A DNA stretch of 64,000 nucleotides, from assembly GCA_958439195.1 (NCBI GenBank), contig OY288171.1:10049-74048 (forward strand), read 5' to 3'. Position 1 is the first letter of the stretch. Each line of letters opens with the position of its first letter. The stretch is from an uncultured Paracoccaceae bacterium (GTDB taxonomy: Bacteria; Pseudomonadota; Alphaproteobacteria; Rhodobacterales; Rhodobacteraceae). Below are positions 43,640 through 52,528 of the stretch, one piece after another. The notes under the pieces were generated by a model, which worked only from the letters and a program-made list of their open reading frames with translations, had not been told where the DNA came from and did no database searches. The translations under genes were made by a program, and so were the position numbers.

Positions 43640-44063
43640 GTGCTGCCTCATCCACGTCCTTGGCAGCAACCCAGGACGCGCCATCTGTGCCGATCTCTTT
43701 TTTCCAGAACGGCGCACGGGATTTCAGGTAATCCATCAGAAACTCTGCTGCGGCAAAGGCATCGGCCCGATGTGGCGCGGCGGTAGCGACCATCATGATC
43801 GGTTCGCCAACCGCCAACCGCCCGTGACGATGGATGACCAGAGCATCGGTCAATGACCAGCGCGCCACGGCCTCTGATGCGATCGTGGCAATCGCCTTTT
43901 CCGTCATCCCCGGATAATGTTCGATCTCCATCGCGGCCATGCCGCCATCCGCGCGCACAAGGCCGGTGAAGGTCACAACTGCACCCGCACCCGCGGCGCC
44001 CGTGACAAAGGCCTGTGCCTCTGCGCCCAGATCAAAGGCTGCCTGCTGAACAGCAACCCGCAC
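43626..44063 (-). CDS. moaE: molybdopterin synthase catalytic subunit
   Basis: Large subunit of MPT synthase, putting the dithiolene sulfurs into precursor Z. It is 145 residues, with VVTFTGLVRADGG, LEIEHYPGM-like MEIEHYPGMTEKAI, VIHRHGRLAVGE and the catalytic Lys region FLMDYLKSRAPFWKKE. It lies two bases after moaD in a pgsA-moaD-moaE operon, a common Rhodobacteraceae arrangement. Overlaps the convergent P1 peptidase gene by 14 bp. Confidence 0.96.
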   Translation of the reverse strand: MRVAVQQAAFDLGAEAQAFVTGAAGAGAVVTFTGLVRADGGMAAMEIEHYPGMTEKAIATIASEAVARWSLTDALVIHRHGRLAVGEPIMMVATAAPHRADAFAAAEFLMDYLKSRAPFWKKEIGTDGASWVAAKDVDEAALNRW

Positions 44064-44065
44064 CG

Positions 44066-44314
44066 TCAGCCCCCCGTCATGGGCGGGAAGAACGCAACTT
44101 CGCGCACCCCGGCCAGCGGTGCGTCAAACGACGCAAGCTCTTGATCCAGCGCCACACGCAGGCTGGCCAGATCGGCAAAGGCCAGCGCATAACGTTCTTC
44201 GCGCGCCTGCAATTCGGCCACCAGATCGGCCACCGTCGCGGCCCGCGTGTCGATCCGTTCCCGCGGCAGGCCGATCCGTTCCCGCACCCAGGCGAAATAC
44301 AGCACGTCGATCAT
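44066..44314 (-). CDS. moaD: molybdopterin synthase sulfur-carrier subunit
   Basis: An 82-residue ubiquitin-like sulfur carrier ending in the essential Gly-Gly (FFPPMTGG), which is thiocarboxylated and donates sulfur within MPT synthase. MIDVLYFAWVRERIG is the typical start. The ATG overlaps the pgsA stop by four bases. Confidence 0.95.
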   Translation of the reverse strand: MIDVLYFAWVRERIGLPRERIDTRAATVADLVAELQAREERYALAFADLASLRVALDQELASFDAPLAGVREVAFFPPMTGG

Positions 44315-44976
44315 CCGCCATCCCTCAGATAAGGCAGCGACTTGCGGAAATAATCCCACCCGGTGATGAAGGTCAGGATCGCCGCCACCCAGATCAACGC
44401 CAGCCCTACCCATGTGGCATAGGAAGAACAGCCCCGCGTCCCACAGGACCGGATCGGATCGGCAAGGCCCTGGGTTACCAGTTCTGCATATTGTTCATAG
44501 GTCATGCCCTGCCGGGCGATGCCTTCGACATGTTCCAACCCGGTGCCCAGAAATAGAACGGCAATCGCCACCATCTGTGCCGTCGTTTTCCATTTGGCGA
44601 GTTTCGTGACCTTCAAGAGGCTTGCCTTGGACCCAAGGAATTCCCGCAGACCTGACACAAACACCTCACGGAACAGGATCACGGTCACGGGCAGGATCAG
44701 CCAGGGGTTCATCCCGGAATAGCCCGTGATGATCACCAGCGCGATCACGACCATCGCCTTGTCGGCAATCGGGTCCATCATGGCGCCAAACTTCGATTCC
44801 TGCTTCCACGCCCGCGCCAGATACCCATCGAACCAGTCGGTGATTGCGGCGCTGACAAACAGCGCCAACGCGAACCAATCGGCCCAAGGCCGGTGGAAAT
44901 ACAAAAACAGGATGGCCACGCCCGGTGCGGCCAAAAGACGGATCACCGTCAGGATATTCGGCAACGTCCATTTCAT
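44311..44976 (-). CDS. pgsA: CDP-diacylglycerol--glycerol-3-phosphate phosphatidyltransferase
   Basis: Inner-membrane enzyme making phosphatidylglycerophosphate. It is 221 residues with about five membrane helices. The CDP-alcohol phosphatidyltransferase motif is complete: Asp47, Asp50-Gly51, Ala54-Arg55, Gly64, Asp68 and Asp72 (DWFDGYLAR…GAMMDPIADK). Start MKWTLPNILT; an ATG 12 bases upstream (44988) is also possible and neither has a clear ribosome site. The 110–120-residue C-terminal part has an insertion with two Cys (SCGTRGCSS). Confidence 0.95.
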   Translation of the reverse strand: MKWTLPNILTVIRLLAAPGVAILFLYFHRPWADWFALALFVSAAITDWFDGYLARAWKQESKFGAMMDPIADKAMVVIALVIITGYSGMNPWLILPVTVILFREVFVSGLREFLGSKASLLKVTKLAKWKTTAQMVAIAVLFLGTGLEHVEGIARQGMTYEQYAELVTQGLADPIRSCGTRGCSSYATWVGLALIWVAAILTFITGWDYFRKSLPYLRDGG

Positions 44977-45094
44977 GCACGTAGGCATAGCAGGCCAAGC
45001 CAGCCGGGGGAAAGGGTAAACGCGACCATTTCTCGGCGGTTGACGCCTGCCCCCGCCTTCGTTAGCACGCCGCCCTTGGACACAGGGGGCCGGC

Positions 45095-45997
45095 ATGGCG
45101 CGCACGAAAAAGGGCAGGGCAGTTTCGGGCTGGCTGATCGTCGACAAACCGGCGGGCATCACATCGACCGCCGTTGTGAACAAGGTGAAATGGGCGTTTC
45201 AGGCGCAAAAGGCGGGCCATGCCGGCACGCTGGACCCGGCGGCAACCGGGGTGCTGGCCGTCGCGCTGGGCGAGGCGACAAAAACCGTCCCCTACATCAC
45301 CGATGCGCTGAAATGCTATCGGTTCATGGTGCGGTTCGGCGCCGCCACGACCACCGATGATGCCGAGGGCACGGTCATTGAAACCGCCACCCCGCGCCCG
45401 CAGGATGCCGCGATCGAGGCCGCCCTGCCCGCCTTTCGCGGCAACATCCAGCAGGTGCCGCCGCAGTTTTCCGCTGTAAAGGTCGATGGCGAACGCGCCT
45501 ATGATCTGGCCCGCGACGGCGAACAGATGGATCTGGCCGCCCGCCCGCTTTGGGTGGACAGCCTGACCCTGATCCAAAGGCCCGATCCCGACCATGCGAT
45601 GTTTGAAATGGTCTGCGGCAAGGGCGGCTATGTCCGTGCCATCGCCCGCGACCTTGGCCGCGCCCTGGGGTGTCTTGGCCATGTTCTCTGGCTGCGGCGG
45701 GAATGGTCCGGGCCGTTCGAGGCCGCAGATGGCGTTAGCATGGACACCATCGAGACGCTCGCCCGGACCGATGACATCGACACCCTTCTCAAACCACTTG
45801 AACTGGGCCTGACAGATTTGCCGCAGGTGATCGCCACACCCGAAGGCGCGGCGCGGTTGCGCAACGGCAACCCCGGCATGGTCATCGCATCCGGCATCGA
45901 CTGGGGAACCGAAGTCTGGGCCTCGTTTCAGGGCCGCGCCCTTGCTGTCGGGCGCTATCAATCCGGCGAATTGCACCCGTCTCGGGTGTTCAACTGA
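45095..45997 (+). CDS. truB: tRNA pseudouridine(55) synthase
   Basis: Isomerises U55 in the T-loop of tRNAs. It is 300 residues. SGWLIVDKPAGITST, the catalytic Asp47 in HAGTLDPAATGVL, YRFMVRFGAATTTDDAEG and GGYVRAIARDLG are diagnostic. In many bacteria truB lies just before rpsO; here rpsO is 2.8 kb further on, after three accessory genes. An ACACAGGGGGCCGGC leader precedes the ATG. Confidence 0.97.
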   Translation: MARTKKGRAVSGWLIVDKPAGITSTAVVNKVKWAFQAQKAGHAGTLDPAATGVLAVALGEATKTVPYITDALKCYRFMVRFGAATTTDDAEGTVIETATPRPQDAAIEAALPAFRGNIQQVPPQFSAVKVDGERAYDLARDGEQMDLAARPLWVDSLTLIQRPDPDHAMFEMVCGKGGYVRAIARDLGRALGCLGHVLWLRREWSGPFEAADGVSMDTIETLARTDDIDTLLKPLELGLTDLPQVIATPEGAARLRNGNPGMVIASGIDWGTEVWASFQGRALAVGRYQSGELHPSRVFN

Positions 45998-46058
45998 CCC
46001 CTTTGCCAATCCACCCCTGCTCACATACCCTGCCACAGTCGGTTGGAAACGGTGCCGC

Positions 46059-46568
46059 ATGATCATTCGCAGCCACCAGAAAGGCGATGCTGCCAGCACG
46101 GCGGTCTATTCCCCGTGCGAGGCGTATCGCTATCTGCTGACCCGCATCTGGAACCCCACCGGGGAAAAGGCGCTGTTCGTGATGTTGAACCCGTCGACCG
46201 CGACCGAGGTGCAGAATGACCCGACCGTGGAACGCTGCGAACGCCGCGCGCGGGCCTTGGGTTTTGGTGGCTTTCGGGTGACGAACATCTTTGCCTTTCG
46301 GGCCACCGATCCGCGCGTGATGCGGGCGGTGGCCGATCCTGTCGGCCCTGCCAACGATGCCGCCATTGCCGACAGCGCGGAAACCTGGGCAGACCGCATC
46401 ATCTGCGCCTGGGGCACGCATGGCGCGCATTTGGGCAGGGGCCAGCACGTGGAACACCTGCTGCGGGTGACCGGGCGGCCACTTTTTACCTTGGGGCTGT
46501 CCAAGGACGGTCATCCGAAGCACCCGCTTTATATCGGCTATGACCGCCAGCCGGAGTTGTGGGCATGA
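46059..46568 (+). CDS. DUF1643 domain protein
   Basis: A 169-residue soluble protein of the DUF1643 family, function unknown. Conserved ALFVMLNPSTATEVQNDPTVERC, GFRVTNIFAFRATDP, ICAWGTHGAHLGR and TLGLSKDGHPKHPLYI. The stop overlaps the start of the hydrolase gene (ATGA), so the two are coupled. The start at 46059 follows a weak GGTTGGAAACGG leader. Confidence 0.87.
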   Translation: MIIRSHQKGDAASTAVYSPCEAYRYLLTRIWNPTGEKALFVMLNPSTATEVQNDPTVERCERRARALGFGGFRVTNIFAFRATDPRVMRAVADPVGPANDAAIADSAETWADRIICAWGTHGAHLGRGQHVEHLLRVTGRPLFTLGLSKDGHPKHPLYIGYDRQPELWA

Positions 46569-47455
46569 CCGACATCCCCGGCTTTACCCGCCGCCAAGTC
46601 GCCCTGCCGGGCATCACCCTGTCGGTGCAAGAGGCGGGTCGTGGCGATGCGCTGATCCTGCTGCACGGCTTCCCGGAAAACGGCCTGTGCTGGTCGCAGG
46701 TTGCCCCGGCTTTCACCGACCGCTTCCACGTCATCATTCCCGACCTGCGCGGCTATGGTCAAAGCGATGCGCCGCCGGATGATGCCGCCCATAATGCCTA
46801 TTCCAAACGCCAGATGGCCGCCGACATCGTGGCCTTGATGGATCATCTGGGCCATGCCTCTGCCCATATCCTGGGCCATGATCGTGGCGCACGTGTCGCC
46901 TATCGGCTGGCGCTGGATCACCCAGGTCGGGTCCGCCGGCTTGGGATTATCGAAATTGCCCCGACCATCGAATACTGGGACAACTGGGGCTATGATCTTG
47001 GCTTGTCCGCCTGGCATTGGACCTTTCTGGCGCAACCCGCCCCTGTGCCGGAACGGATGATTGCATCGGATCCTGTGGCTTGGCTGGATCACACGCTGCA
47101 AGGCTGGACGCAGGCGAAATCGCTTTCGTTCTTTCCGCCCTTTGCGCTGGATGCCTATCGCGCACAGGCATCCGACCCGGCACGCGTCCATGCCATGTGC
47201 GCCGATTACCGCGCCGGCGCCACAACCGACCGCGCGCATGATCAGGCCGACCGTGATGCCGGGCAAAAGATCAAAGCGCCGTTGCATTTCCTTTGGGGGC
47301 GGCATGGCTTTCCCGCGCGCACCGGTGATCCGGCGGGCATATGGCGGCGTTGGGCGGATACAGTGACAGATGCCGCCTGCGACACCGGGCATTTCGTGAT
47401 GGAAGAAAACCCGCAGGCCGTGCTGGATGCCTATTTGCCGTTCTTCACCGATTGA
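46565..47455 (+). CDS. alpha/beta hydrolase, fluoroacetate-dehalogenase-like
   Basis: A 296-residue alpha/beta hydrolase. Oxyanion region LLHGFPENG, PDLRGYGQSD, nucleophile Asp106 in GHDRGARVAY, with Arg107 and Arg110 at the positions that hold the carboxylate in fluoroacetate dehalogenases. His151-Trp152 in WHWTFLAQPAP match the halide-binding residues of that enzyme, and the catalytic His is in DTGHFVMEE. An epoxide hydrolase of the same superfamily is the main alternative. Translationally coupled to the DUF1643 gene. Confidence 0.85.
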   Translation: MTDIPGFTRRQVALPGITLSVQEAGRGDALILLHGFPENGLCWSQVAPAFTDRFHVIIPDLRGYGQSDAPPDDAAHNAYSKRQMAADIVALMDHLGHASAHILGHDRGARVAYRLALDHPGRVRRLGIIEIAPTIEYWDNWGYDLGLSAWHWTFLAQPAPVPERMIASDPVAWLDHTLQGWTQAKSLSFFPPFALDAYRAQASDPARVHAMCADYRAGATTDRAHDQADRDAGQKIKAPLHFLWGRHGFPARTGDPAGIWRRWADTVTDAACDTGHFVMEENPQAVLDAYLPFFTD

Positions 47456-48472
47456 TCAGCCTGCCCGCATCTGGATATCGGCCAGCGTCAACCCTGCCCC
47501 ATTGGTGATCCGTGCCAGAATCTGCCCATCCATCAGGATCAGCGCATCATCACCTTCGGCCTGAACGGCCACCTCGGGTGCATCGCCACCGGCATCAGGT
47601 TCGTAGACGATGACCAACCGATCCTCGGCCGCGTTGTAATCCGCGATCACCGAACTGCCCGGTGCCATAATCTGAAATTCATCCGCCCCGGCATCGCCGG
47701 TGGCATAGGTGTCGTTCGACAGGCGCAAAACATCATTCCCCGCCCCGGCATTCAGGTAATCCGCGCCCGGCCCGCCATCCAGCGTGTCGTCGCCATCGCC
47801 GCCATCCAGCGTATCGGCCCCCATGCCCCCGGTCAGCGCGTCATTGCCCGTGCCACCAGCCAGCCAATCATCCCCCGTGCCTCCGCGCAGATCATCCGCG
47901 CCTGCGCCGCCCAGCACGGTATCATCGCCTTCTCCACCCGCCAGCAGATCATCGCCATCACCACCGGCCAGATAATCCGCGCTTGCCCCGCCGCGCAGCA
48001 CATCATCCCCGGCACCCCCGGTGACACGGTCCGCACCAACGCGGCCTTGCACGCGGTCATCGCCCGTTCCGCCATCAATTTCGTCATCGCCCGATCCACC
48101 GATAAGCCGGTCATCGCCACCTGCACCACTGATCGCATCCTTGCCCGCGCCGCCGGTCAGCACATCATCGCCATCCCCGCCATTCAGGATATCGCTTCCT
48201 GACGTTCCGTAATTTACGATATCCGCATCGGGTTCATCGGGAATGTCATCGCTGACGGGCATACCGTCGGGGTTGGTATCGCCAAAGGTCATCGCCAGAA
48301 GATCGGCTGTCGCACCGTCATCCGCGGCCAGGGGAACGTCGTCGCCCGCCTCGGCAGGGTCCGTGTCGGTCTGGTCTTCGTCGGACCCCGCCTCCTCAGA
48401 CCCCGCATTCATCGTGGCATCTGCCGCGAAGCCCGCCACGACCAAACCGATCAGCCCCAGCAACCCAAACAT
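47456..48472 (-). CDS. RTX-type calcium-binding repeat protein with membrane anchor
   Basis: A 338-residue very acidic protein. A single N-terminal hydrophobic helix (MFGLLGLIGLVVAGFAADATM) acts as signal or anchor, then an Asp/Glu-rich linker, then about 17 hemolysin-type nonapeptides GGxGxDxLx (about residues 88–255) that bind Ca2+, and a C-terminal beta-rich part. The N-terminal anchor suggests a cell-attached protein; no type I secretion genes are adjacent. AAGGGGTATCGTCC precedes the start. Ends one base from the convergent hydrolase gene. Confidence 0.88.
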   Translation of the reverse strand: MFGLLGLIGLVVAGFAADATMNAGSEEAGSDEDQTDTDPAEAGDDVPLAADDGATADLLAMTFGDTNPDGMPVSDDIPDEPDADIVNYGTSGSDILNGGDGDDVLTGGAGKDAISGAGGDDRLIGGSGDDEIDGGTGDDRVQGRVGADRVTGGAGDDVLRGGASADYLAGGDGDDLLAGGEGDDTVLGGAGADDLRGGTGDDWLAGGTGNDALTGGMGADTLDGGDGDDTLDGGPGADYLNAGAGNDVLRLSNDTYATGDAGADEFQIMAPGSSVIADYNAAEDRLVIVYEPDAGGDAPEVAVQAEGDDALILMDGQILARITNGAGLTLADIQMRAG

Positions 48473-48520
48473 GGACGATACCCCTTACCACATACACCAA
48501 GTGCTGGCCCCCCAGCCCGA

Positions 48521-48565
48521 ACGAACCCGCCCCACACGAACCCGCCCTACACACACCCGCGATGA
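48521..48565. repeat. 15-bp tandem repeat upstream of the RTX gene
   Basis: ACGAACCCGCCCCAC (48521–48535), ACGAACCCGCCCTAC (48536–48550) and a decayed third copy (48551–48565). Lies in the 332-bp divergent gap between the RTX gene and rpsO; the remainder of the gap shows no gene. Confidence 0.75.
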
Positions 48566-48804
48566 ACATGCCAGAATTTCGGCTTTCGTTCCAGCGCCCC
48601 CACGATTTTCCCCGCCAGTTTCCACCAAGTTGGTTAATCCACGCCGTCCCCATTCCCCGTCTTGCCTTCTTTGACACTTTTCTTTCGCAGCATTTTCACC
48701 TATACGCCCGCATCCGCCGCCGTCAGCCGACTCGCGGTGGGCCTATCGGCCTTGCTGGACGACATCCCGGCTTGTGCCTTCACCCTCTGAACAGGAGACA
48801 TCCG

Positions 48805-49074
48805 ATGTCGATCACTGTCGAAGAAAAAGCCCGCGTCATCAAAGACTACGCAACCAAGGAAGGCGATACCGGTTCGCCCGAAGTGCAGGTTGCGATCCTG
48901 TCGTCGCGCATTGCGACGCTGACCGAACACTTCAAGACCCACAAGAAGGACAACCACTCGCGCCGTGGCCTTCTGATGCTGGTCGCCCAGCGCCGCAAAC
49001 TGCTGGATTACCTGAAAACCAAGGACGAAGCCCGTTACACGAGCCTTATCGCACGTCTCGGCCTGCGTCGCTGA
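48805..49074 (+). CDS. rpsO: 30S ribosomal protein S15
   Basis: An 89-residue 16S-rRNA-binding protein, uS15. MSITVEEKARVIKDYATKEGDTGSPEVQVAIL and HFKTHKKDNHSRRGLLMLVAQRRKLLDYL are unmistakable. CAGGAGACATCCG precedes the ATG. Followed by a terminator and then pnp, the classical rpsO-pnp order. Confidence 0.98.
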   Translation: MSITVEEKARVIKDYATKEGDTGSPEVQVAILSSRIATLTEHFKTHKKDNHSRRGLLMLVAQRRKLLDYLKTKDEARYTSLIARLGLRR

Positions 49075-49096
49075 TCCATCCCGCAAGGGTTGCCCG

Positions 49097-49130
49097 AACG
49101 CCCGCGACCATCAAGGTCGCGGGCGTTTTG
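49097..49130 (+). terminator. intrinsic terminator after rpsO
   Basis: A 13-bp stem AACGCCCGCGACC/GGTCGCGGGCGTT with loop ATCAA, followed by TTTG. It separates rpsO from pnp, possibly as a partial terminator. Confidence 0.85.
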
Positions 49131-49309
49131 CATTCTGAACCGTCGCGTGGGCAGGGCAGCACCGCCATGAAGCATGGCCGTTCCAGCGAATCTCTCTCCT
49201 TCCCAAACCCCCAGTTTTCCTGTATGCGCCCCGCATCTGCGACGTGAGGCCATGCCCCCGGCCACATGCGAAGGATAGGGGGCGGCGGCAATGGGGCCGC
49301 CATGAAAAC

Positions 49310-49337
49310 GGAGGGTCGGCAGGGGCCGACATCCTCC
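49310..49337 (+). promoter_or_regulatory. stem-loop in the pnp leader
   Basis: GGAGG–GTCGGC–AGGG–GCCGAC–AT–CCTCC folds into a two-part stem that ends 15 bp before the pnp start. In E. coli an RNase III-cleaved leader hairpin mediates pnp self-repression; this is the equivalent position. The pairing of GGAGG with CCTCC is also typical of translation control. Confidence 0.5.
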
Positions 49338-49352
49338 AGATAGGATCCGCTG

Positions 49353-51491
49353 ATGTTCAATGTTATCAAGAAATCCATCCAGTGGGGCGGTGAAACGCTT
49401 ACCCTGGAAACCGGAAAGGTTGCCCGTCAGGCCGACGGCACCGTGATCGCCACCTTGGGCGAAACCTCGGTCATGGCCAACGTGACGTTTGCCAAACAGG
49501 CAAAGCCGGGGCAGGACTTTTTCCCGCTGACCGTGCATTATCAGGAAAAATACTATGCCGCCGGCAAGATTCCGGGCGGCTTTTTCAAACGCGAAGCCCG
49601 TCCTTCGGAAAAGGAAACACTGACCTCGCGTCTGATCGACCGGCCCTGCCGTCCGCTGTTTGTCGATGGCTTCAAGAACGAAGTCCTCGTGATGTGTACC
49701 GTTCTGTCGCATGACCTGCACAACGAACCCGATGTCGTGGCCATCATCGCGGCCTCTGCCGCGCTGACCATTTCCGGTGTGCCCTTCATGGGGCCGATCG
49801 GTGCTGCGCGTGTCGGTTTCTCGAACGGCGAATATGTTCTGAACCCGTCGGTCGACGATCTGCAGAACCTGCGCAACAACCCCGACCAGCGGCTTGATCT
49901 GGTCATCGCCGGCACCAAAGACGCCGTGATGATGGTGGAATCGGAAGCGTATGAGCTGACCGAGGCAGAAATGCTGGGCGCGGTAAAGTTCGGCCATGCC
50001 GGAATGCAGCCGGTCATCGATCTGATCATCGATCTGGCCGAAGATGCCGCGAAAGAGCCCTTCAATTTCGAAGCGCCCGATTATTCGGCCCTCTATGCCC
50101 GCGTCAAAGCCGCTGGTGAAACCCAGATGCGCGCCGCCTTTGCGATCAAGGACAAGCAGGAACGCACCAATGCGATCTCTGCCGCCGTGACCGCCATCAA
50201 GGGCGCGCTGTCGGAAGAAGACTTGGCCGATGCCAACCTTGGTTCCGCGATCAAAAAGCTGGAATCGTCGATCCTGCGCGGTGACATCATCAACGGTGGC
50301 GCCCGCATCGACGGACGTGACAACAAGACCGTCCGTTCCATCGTGTCGGAAACCGGCATCCTGCCGCGCACCCACGGATCGGCCCTGTTCACCCGTGGTG
50401 AAACCCAGGCGCTGGTCGTGACGACGCTGGGCACCGGCGAAGATGAGCAGATCATCGACGCCCTGCACGGCAACTCGCGTTCCAACTTCCTGCTGCACTA
50501 CAACTTCCCCCCCTATTCGGTGGGCGAAGTGGGCCGCGTGGGTTCGCCCGGCCGCCGCGAAATTGGGCACGGGAAACTGGCATGGCGCGCGTTGCAGGCC
50601 GTTCTGCCCGCACCGACCGATTTCCCCTATACCGTGCGCGTGGTGTCCGAGATCACGGAATCCAACGGCTCGTCCTCGATGGCATCGGTCTGCGGCGGTT
50701 CGCTGTCGATGATGGATGCAGGCGTTCCGCTGAAAGCGCCGGTTGCCGGTGTGGCAATGGGCCTGATCCTGGAAGACGATGGCCGCTGGGCCGTGCTGAC
50801 AGACATCCTTGGCGACGAGGATCACCTGGGCGACATGGACTTCAAGGTCGCAGGCACCCAGAATGGCATCACCTCGCTTCAGATGGACATCAAGGTTGCC
50901 GGGATCACCCCGGAAATCATGGAACAGGCACTGGCACAGGCCAAAGATGGCCGCCTGCACATCCTGGCCGAGATGAACAAGGCGCTGTCCGCCCCGCAAG
51001 GCTTCAGCGAATACGCGCCCAAGATCGAAACCCTGCAAATCCCCACGGACAAAATCCGTGAGGTCATCGGTTCCGGCGGCAAGGTCATCCGCGAAATCGT
51101 GGAACTGTCGGGTGCCAAGGTCGACATCAACGATGACGGCATCATCAAGATCGCCTCGTCCTCGGCTGATGCGATCAAGCGCGCCTATGACATGATCTGG
51201 TCGATCGTGGCCGAACCCGAAGAGGGCAAGATCTATACCGGCAAGGTCGTCAAGCTGGTGGATTTCGGCGCCTTCGTGAACTTCTTCGGCAAGCGTGATG
51301 GTCTGGTGCATGTGTCGCAAATTGCGAATAAGCGTCTGAACCACCCCAACGAGCATCTGAAGGAAGGTCAGGAAGTGAAGGTGAAACTCCTCGGCTTCGA
51401 CGACCGCGGCAAGGTTCGCCTTGGCATGAAGATGGTCGATCAGGAAACCGGCCAGGAAATCACCGAAACGAAGGAAGAGGCCGAGGCGTAA
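49353..51491 (+). CDS. pnp: polyribonucleotide nucleotidyltransferase (PNPase)
   Basis: Phosphorolytic 3'-5' exoribonuclease of the RNA degradosome. It is 712 residues. Two RNase PH domains (first with ATLGETSVMANV, second with FTRGETQALVVTTLG, SNFLLHYNFPPYSVGE and GSSSMASVCGGSLSMMDAGVP), a helical linker, a KH domain near 555–615 (IREVIGSGGKVIREIVE) and an S1 domain near 620–690 (YTGKVVKLVDFGAFVNFFGKRDGLVHVSQI). Strong identity. A stem-loop precedes it and a terminator follows. Confidence 0.98.
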   Translation: MFNVIKKSIQWGGETLTLETGKVARQADGTVIATLGETSVMANVTFAKQAKPGQDFFPLTVHYQEKYYAAGKIPGGFFKREARPSEKETLTSRLIDRPCRPLFVDGFKNEVLVMCTVLSHDLHNEPDVVAIIAASAALTISGVPFMGPIGAARVGFSNGEYVLNPSVDDLQNLRNNPDQRLDLVIAGTKDAVMMVESEAYELTEAEMLGAVKFGHAGMQPVIDLIIDLAEDAAKEPFNFEAPDYSALYARVKAAGETQMRAAFAIKDKQERTNAISAAVTAIKGALSEEDLADANLGSAIKKLESSILRGDIINGGARIDGRDNKTVRSIVSETGILPRTHGSALFTRGETQALVVTTLGTGEDEQIIDALHGNSRSNFLLHYNFPPYSVGEVGRVGSPGRREIGHGKLAWRALQAVLPAPTDFPYTVRVVSEITESNGSSSMASVCGGSLSMMDAGVPLKAPVAGVAMGLILEDDGRWAVLTDILGDEDHLGDMDFKVAGTQNGITSLQMDIKVAGITPEIMEQALAQAKDGRLHILAEMNKALSAPQGFSEYAPKIETLQIPTDKIREVIGSGGKVIREIVELSGAKVDINDDGIIKIASSSADAIKRAYDMIWSIVAEPEEGKIYTGKVVKLVDFGAFVNFFGKRDGLVHVSQIANKRLNHPNEHLKEGQEVKVKLLGFDDRGKVRLGMKMVDQETGQEITETKEEAEA

Positions 51492-51517
51492 GCCGGACCC
51501 TTTGCTCCATGTGAACG

Positions 51518-51546
51518 AAAGCCCCGGCCGCAAGGCTGGGGCTTTT
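51518..51546 (+). terminator. intrinsic terminator after pnp
   Basis: AAAGCCCCGGCC–GCAA–GGCTGGGGCTTT with one G-T pair, ending in four T. Marks the end of the housekeeping block; the glycan island starts downstream. Confidence 0.88.
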
Positions 51547-51649
51547 ACATTGCCGCCAGAAAACCGTGGTGGCACGATCCCGTAGTCAAGCCCCCCAAGT
51601 TCCTTCCTCTGCAAGTGGCCATCGACTAAGCATCCGCAGAGTTTAAACG

Positions 51650-52456
51650 GTGGCCCGGATCGGTACGACGCGACCGATCCGGTCTTCGCGCAGGTATCAA
51701 CAGGATCGGGCAAAGGAATTATTTATCCGAGATTTCTTTCGCCGGCGACGCATTTCTCGCCACGTCGCACGGCACGGGTACCAGTTCGATTTCCACGGGT
51801 TGACAGTACGCATCCCCGAAAACAGCCCGCTCGGTGTCGGCAACACTTTGTTGCGGAACAAGTATGAAATGGAAGAGGCGCGGTTCGTTCTACAACACCT
51901 CGATCCCGCGCGGCCAGTTGTCGAACTAGGGGGATCCATCAGTGTCGTGTCCCGTCTTATCCAATCGCGCCTGAACGCGGGCGTGAAGCATCTGGTGGTT
52001 GAAGCGAACCCCGCGCTGTTGGCGATTTGCAGCGAGAATGCAGACCGGGGGCCTGAGGGCCAGGCCGACGTGATCAATGCAGAACTTGGCTATGGTGCGG
52101 CGCGGCTTTCCTTTGCAGTGGGCGACAACATCCACGCTAACCGGTTGACCGCGGTGGGCGACACGGGCAAGCGGGTGATCGAAGTGCCTTCGATCACGCT
52201 GGGTAAGTTGTTGGCCCGACTAGGCGACACACCAAACTACAGCCTCGTTTGCGATATCGAAGGCGGGGAGTTGGACCTAATCAAAACCGAAGGGGACTTA
52301 GTCGGAAAAGCGGCCCTTGTGATCATGGAGTTGCATCCAAAGGTCTATCCAAACGGGCCAGTTGACGCCGAGATGATCAAGGAACGGATGGGTGCGGCAG
52401 GTTTCCATCTGGTTGAGCAGATCAACGATGTATGCCTCTGGCAGCGGCACGCATAA
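51650..52456 (+). CDS. FkbM-family methyltransferase
   Basis: A 268-residue SAM-dependent methyltransferase of the FkbM type. The N-terminal segment is basic; the Rossmann start is DPARPVVELGGSISVVS, LVVEANPALLAIC follows, and the hallmark CDIEGGELDLIK plus VIMELHPKVY lie in the C-half. FkbM enzymes O-methylate sugars in glycans or secondary metabolites. The GTG start at 51650 has no clear ribosome site. First gene of the low-GC accessory island. Confidence 0.85.
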   Translation: MARIGTTRPIRSSRRYQQDRAKELFIRDFFRRRRISRHVARHGYQFDFHGLTVRIPENSPLGVGNTLLRNKYEMEEARFVLQHLDPARPVVELGGSISVVSRLIQSRLNAGVKHLVVEANPALLAICSENADRGPEGQADVINAELGYGAARLSFAVGDNIHANRLTAVGDTGKRVIEVPSITLGKLLARLGDTPNYSLVCDIEGGELDLIKTEGDLVGKAALVIMELHPKVYPNGPVDAEMIKERMGAAGFHLVEQINDVCLWQRHA

Positions 52457-52528
52457 CCCGGCGGATGAGAAATATCCTTCTTGAAGCCCAGCTCTTGGCC
52501 GTAGCTCATTCGTAAGGATGGGGCCTTT

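Noticed and set aside
49170..49250. Short ORF starting MKHGRSSE between rpsO and pnp
   Set aside because: No ribosome site, no family resemblance, and it sits in the pnp leader.
49035..51713. 892-codon minus-strand open frame across pnp
   Set aside because: It is antisense to a certain pnp gene; its His/Gly/Gln-rich translation matches no family and arises from codon bias.
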